A DNA stretch of 64,000 nt, taken from Trebonia sp963773105. GTDB lineage: Bacteria; Actinomycetota; Actinomycetes; Streptosporangiales; Streptosporangiaceae. The translations under genes and the position numbers were made by a program. This document shows, in pieces, positions 60,775-64,000 of this stretch. Under the pieces are notes generated by a model. The model worked only from the letters and a program-made list of their open reading frames with translations. It had not been told where the DNA came from and made no database searches. Position 1 is the stretch's first letter; each line of letters opens with the position of its first letter. The stretch is taken from assembly GCA_963773105.1 (NCBI GenBank), contig CAVZAA010000002.1:868001-932000 (forward strand), read 5' to 3'.

Positions 60775-61807
60775 ATGTCCATCATAGGCGGGCTCGATAT
60801 TCACCGGAAGCAGCTGACCTTCGACTGCCTCGACACCGTGACGGGGGAGGCGGCGCGCGGGCGGGTCTGTCCCGCGGACCGGGAGCACCTGCGGGCCTGG
60901 CTGGCCCGGTTCGCCGGGCGCGGCGACGTCGCGTTCGCGTTCGAGGGGTGCACCGGGTGGCGATACGTGGCCGAGGAGATGGCCGCGGCCGGGATCGAGG
61001 CGCACCTGGCCGAGCCGGCCGACACGGCGTCCGCCCGCGGCCGCAAGCGGCGCGCCAAGACCGACAAGACCGACTCGGCGCACCTGCGGCAGCTGCTGGC
61101 CGAGGGGCGGCTGCCCGAGTGCTGGGTCCCCCCGGGCAGGTCCTGGAAGCCAGGGCGCTGCTGGAGGCCTACCACGACCTGCGCCGCGAGCACACCGCCT
61201 GGGTGCAGCGGATCCACGCGGTCTTCTTCCACCAGGGCGCGCCGGCCCTGGGCGAGATCACGCGCACCGCCGCCGGCACGGACGCCGTGCGGGCAGCCGC
61301 GGCCGCGCACCTGTCGGCGGCCGGGCAGCGGCAGGTCGCCGCCGCGCTGGCCACGATGACCTGCCTGGAGGACCAGTGGGCGCGATGCGGCAGCAGCTGC
61401 CGGGCATCGCCCGGCACATGAAAGGCGCCCGGGTCCTGGCCCGGGAACTGTACGGGGTCGGGCCTGTCACCGCGCTGGCGCTTGCCTGCTGGCTGGGCGG
61501 CGCCGGCCGGTTCTCCTCCGCCCGCAAGGCGGTCCGGTTCGCCGGCCTGGACATCACCGTCTACTCCAGCGACGGCAAGCGGGCCCCCGGCCGCCTGTCC
61601 CGGCAGGGGCCCCCGGTGCTGCGCTGGGCCGTCTACGAGGCCGGCAAGACCCACGCCCGCGCATCGGCCCCCGACCACGCCTACTACGCGGCCGTCAAGG
61701 ACCGCAAGAACGGCAAGCGCGCCGCCCTGTCCGAGGCCCGCAAGATCATCCGCCGGGCCTGCCACATCCTCAACGATCTCGGCGACGACGCCTTCGCCGC
61801 CGCCTGA
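60775..61807 (+). pseudogene. IS110-family transposase, two frameshifts
   Basis: ATG 60775 after GAGGAGG. N-terminal DEDD (RuvC-like) domain: IIGGLDIHRKQLTFDCL with first Asp, FAFEGCTGWRYVAEEM with Glu, KRRAKTDKTDSAHLRQLL with the D-x-x-D pair. Frame shifts near 61135, continuing VLEARALLEAYHDLRREHTAWVQRIHAVFF, and near 61383, then the Transposase_20 domain RELYGVGPVTALALACWLGGAGRFSSARKAVRFAGL...GPPVLRWAVYEAG with the catalytic Ser region. About 344 residues if repaired. Confidence 0.85.
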
Positions 61808-62539
61808 ACCGCGCCCCGGTGAACCCGCGGCCGGCGGTACGCCGGCGCGCGGGCGCGCATCACAGCCACGTTCACAGATGGGGAACAATCGCGGCCAGCT
61901 CCCGCCGCGCCGCTGTCAGCACGCTGCCGGCCCCGCAAGGACCGCGCGGACGGCCCCGTTAGACTGAGTGGCCGCATCCCCCGCAGGCGTGGGACACCCA
62001 ATCCGTCATCAAGTCGCCGGGACACCAGCGAGTGCCCCGCGGGCCAAGGTAAGGCTGGCTGACCACCGCGCCCGCCCCCGGCTGCCACGGGCCGCGCGCA
62101 CCCTGCCCCAGGGAGGCCGCCAGCCACGGACCCAATAACTCAACCCCGCCTCCCGCCCAGGGGCTCCCTGCCCCCGGCCGCCGAGATGATCCGGCTCCCG
62201 GGCAACCCTGCGTCAAGGGCACCTCCGGTGCCGCTCCGCGGGCGCTGCGCGCCCCTTGACCCGGGCCCGCCCGCTCGCAGAACCCGGCAGCTATCAGGGG
62301 ACAGGGAGCAGAATCAGGTGCGCCCACGAAACCCTCTTGCGGCGCTCGCCCGATGCAGGTAAGGCGACGCTCGGCATGAGCATGCTTGCGACACCTATCG
62401 TGAGCACCGCCATGACGGTTCCCTCCAGCCTGTCAACGCCCGCCAGCGGACACAATTATGAGCATGCGACGTGGCGGGAGTCGCTGCCATGACCCGCGCC
62501 TGGCCGCCTATTGCCACGGTGGGTGACCGCGCCGGGACG
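61808..62539. other. Non-coding region after IS110
   Basis: About 730 bases, C-rich, no convincing gene. It probably includes the right end of the IS110 copy. GTCAAGGG (62212-62219) and CCCTTGAC (62253-62260) are inverted arms around a GC-rich loop. Frames seen here have Pro/Arg-rich shadow composition. Confidence 0.35.
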
Positions 62540-63142
62540 TCACGGACCGGACAGGGCGCGCCGAGCGCCGATTCCGGGGAGACCGTTAGTGGCCTGCGGA
62601 GGATGTCTGGCCCGCCGATGCGGGAGATGAACCCGTAGCCTTCTCCGTAACGGACCCGTCTCTCCGTGCGGGACTGTATCGGGGAGGATGCGGAACACCG
62701 GGTAATGCGGGCTGACCTGCTCGAAATCGGCGACCTGCGCCTTGCGGCCGACGGGCATGTGGGGCCGGGCGCCCGGCGCGACCTGCAGGTAGCGCCGCAG
62801 GACAGGGGCGCGGTCGGCGGCGTCGATTTCCTCCAGCCGCACATCCTCACGCCGGCCGTGCCGCAGCACCGCGCGCCCGTCGGCCGCGCGCAGGTTGCGG
62901 ACCCAGTTCACCTCATCGCCGAGCATGGACACCAGGTAGCGCTCCCCCTGGTAGTCCGCGATCACGACCGGGAAGGAGATGACCCGGCCGGTCCGCCGGC
63001 CCCGGACCTGCATCTGCGCCACCCGCCTTGGCATGATCCCCGCCGCGAACGCGACCGCGGACACGCGGTTCTGCACACGGGCGAACCAGCGGGGATGGCC
63101 GCCCCGGTACAGCCACCGCAGGTATTCGTCGTAGAACTTCAT
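62540..63142 (-). CDS. Ddn-like F420H2-dependent nitroreductase-family protein (DUF385)
   Basis: ATG 63142 gives MKFYDEYLRWLYRGGHPRWFARVQNRVSAVAFAAGIMPRRVAQMQVRGRRTGRVISFPVVIADYQGERYLVSMLGDEVNWVRNLRAADGRAVL...DFEQVSPHYPVFRIL. GRRTGRVISFPVVIADYQGERYLVSMLGDEVNWVRNL is the deazaflavin-dependent nitroreductase signature. The natural end is near YPVFRIL (about residue 150); the last about 45 residues are Arg-rich and may reflect a frameshift or lost stop. Third F420/PPOX-type protein of the window. Confidence 0.75.
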   Translation of the reverse strand: MKFYDEYLRWLYRGGHPRWFARVQNRVSAVAFAAGIMPRRVAQMQVRGRRTGRVISFPVVIADYQGERYLVSMLGDEVNWVRNLRAADGRAVLRHGRREDVRLEEIDAADRAPVLRRYLQVAPGARPHMPVGRKAQVADFEQVSPHYPVFRILPDTVPHGETGPLRRRLRVHLPHRRARHPPQATNGLPGIGARRALSGP

Positions 63143-63507
63143 GACGCCGCCCTCACCTGCCCCGCATAGGCAGCGGGGCTGAAGTACCTGCACCCCACCT
63201 TGACAGCTGCGCTGCCCAGGTACCAGGGCCTCAAGTCCCAAGCGCCAGTGCCTCAATGAGCGCGATAGATCGATGCTCCTATGTTTGTCAAGGTCTGATT
63301 TTCGTTGGGGAATTCGGTGGGTTCGGGGTTGCTGAGGGACGGACAAGACAGGGAAGGGCCGCTCCCGGTGGGGAGGGCAAGCTCTTATCAGGTCACGAGT
63401 TCAGCTGGCTGGGGAGGGGTCCCGGGGCGGTCGGCGGATCGATCGAAGGCCAGCACTGGGTGCGGCAGCCGATTAGCGGGCCAGGCCGCCCCGGGGGCTT
63501 AGGGAGG
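63143..63507. other. Non-coding flank of second IS110 copy
   Basis: 365 bases with no supported gene. GC falls around 63260-63320 (CTCCTATGTTTGTCAAGG), unlike the surroundings. Probably includes the transposon end downstream of the minus-strand transposase. Confidence 0.35.
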
Positions 63508-64000
63508 TCAGCTGCCGGGGCGCAGGTAGTGGTAGACCTCGCGGGCGACGTAGCGCTTCAGGCAGCGGATGATCTCCTTCTTGGAGAGACCCTCGGCGGT
63601 GCGCCTGGTGACGTAGGCGCGGGTGGCGGGGTGGCTGCTCATCCGGGTGATGACGATGCGCCACAGGGCGTGGTTGGCCTCGCGGTTGCCGCCGGGGTTG
63701 AGGCGGTGCCGGCTGACCTTCCCCGATGATGCGGGGATCGGGGCGACCGCGCACATGTGCGCCCAGGCGGCTTCCGACCGCAGCCGCTCGGGGTGGTCCC
63801 CGGCGGCGATCAGCAGCATCGCCGCGGTGTCCGGGCCGACGCCGTGCAGGGCCAGCAGGCCGGGCGCGCGGCCGGCCACCAGCGGGACGATGAGCTCGTC
63901 CAGCCGGCCGAGCTGGGCGTCGAGGAACTGGACCCGCCGGCCCAGCTCGCGCAGCGGGATGCGGGTGGCGTAGCCGGGCACGTCGCCGGGCCGGGGCCGC
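63508..64000 (-). CDS. IS110-family transposase, C-terminal part (runs off window)
   Basis: The frame is open to the window edge. Visible: a coiled helix (RELGRRVQFLDAQLGRLDELIVPLV) and the Transposase_20 domain ALHGVGPDTAAMLLIAAGDHPERLRSEAAWAHMCAVAPIPASSGKVSRHRLNPGGNREANHALWRIVITRM, with the conserved Ser of PASSGK; ends EVYHYLRPGS. Different subgroup from the copy at 60775. No frameshift in the visible part, so possibly active. Confidence 0.88.
   Translation of the reverse strand, partial: RPRPGDVPGYATRIPLRELGRRVQFLDAQLGRLDELIVPLVAGRAPGLLALHGVGPDTAAMLLIAAGDHPERLRSEAAWAHMCAVAPIPASSGKVSRHRLNPGGNREANHALWRIVITRMSSHPATRAYVTRRTAEGLSKKEIIRCLKRYVAREVYHYLRPGS

Overview
The window is very GC-rich, with dense coding on both strands, GTG starts and GTGA/ATGA start-stop overlaps. 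Mycothiol-linked formaldehyde metabolism (mscR), F420/PPOX-type flavoproteins, DUF1707 proteins, a SoxR with a typical [2Fe-2S] cysteine cluster and a hopanoid-type glycosyltransferase together point to an actinomycete (Actinomycetota). The species cannot be named from the sequence.

Region 1 (1-34 kb) is mostly ordinary chromosome. It opens with the end of an AAA+ ATPase, a protein with two tandem P-loop domains and a translationally coupled pair of unknown genes. Next come a frameshifted ECF sigma factor, a nucleotidyltransferase and a solitary TnpB element. A redox cluster follows (PPOX flavoprotein plus quinone oxidoreductase, soxR, DUF899, luciferase-like and FAD monooxygenases), with a clear SoxR promoter. 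Housekeeping and envelope genes come after that: maf, ppk2, rnhA, a LysM/lytic transglycosylase, SPFH/NfeD, an MFS exporter, an L,D-transpeptidase, an HpnB-like glycosyltransferase, mscR, and a sulfotransferase-like/class IV aminotransferase pair.

Region 2 (32-46.6 kb) is envelope-directed. A four-gene ABC/FtsX operon has two intact ATPases, but both permease genes are split by about a dozen frameshifts. It is followed by three surface or secreted proteins of low complexity: a Tyr/Asp/Gly-rich membrane protein, a mucin-like Ser/Thr/Pro protein with 75-nt tandem repeats, and a glycoside-hydrolase-like secreted protein.

Region 3 (46.8-64 kb) is a genomic island inserted at tRNA-Thr(GGT). A 63-bp direct repeat covering the 3' half of the tRNA recurs at 58.07 kb, and a decayed tyrosine-integrase start follows each copy, so two elements appear stacked in tandem. 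Cargo includes a LysE exporter, inositol-phosphate synthase under a 51-bp perfect palindrome, a two-component/ABC-2 cluster with many frameshifts, HigBA and DUF433/DUF5615 toxin-antitoxin pairs, F420-type oxidoreductases, two IS110 transposases and many gene fragments (ankyrin, PfkB kinase, glucose-6-phosphate dehydrogenase, alpha/beta hydrolases).

Frameshifts cluster at 35-40 kb and 51-54 kb, with isolated ones elsewhere in the island. From sequence alone I cannot separate sequencing error from real decay; raw reads would decide.
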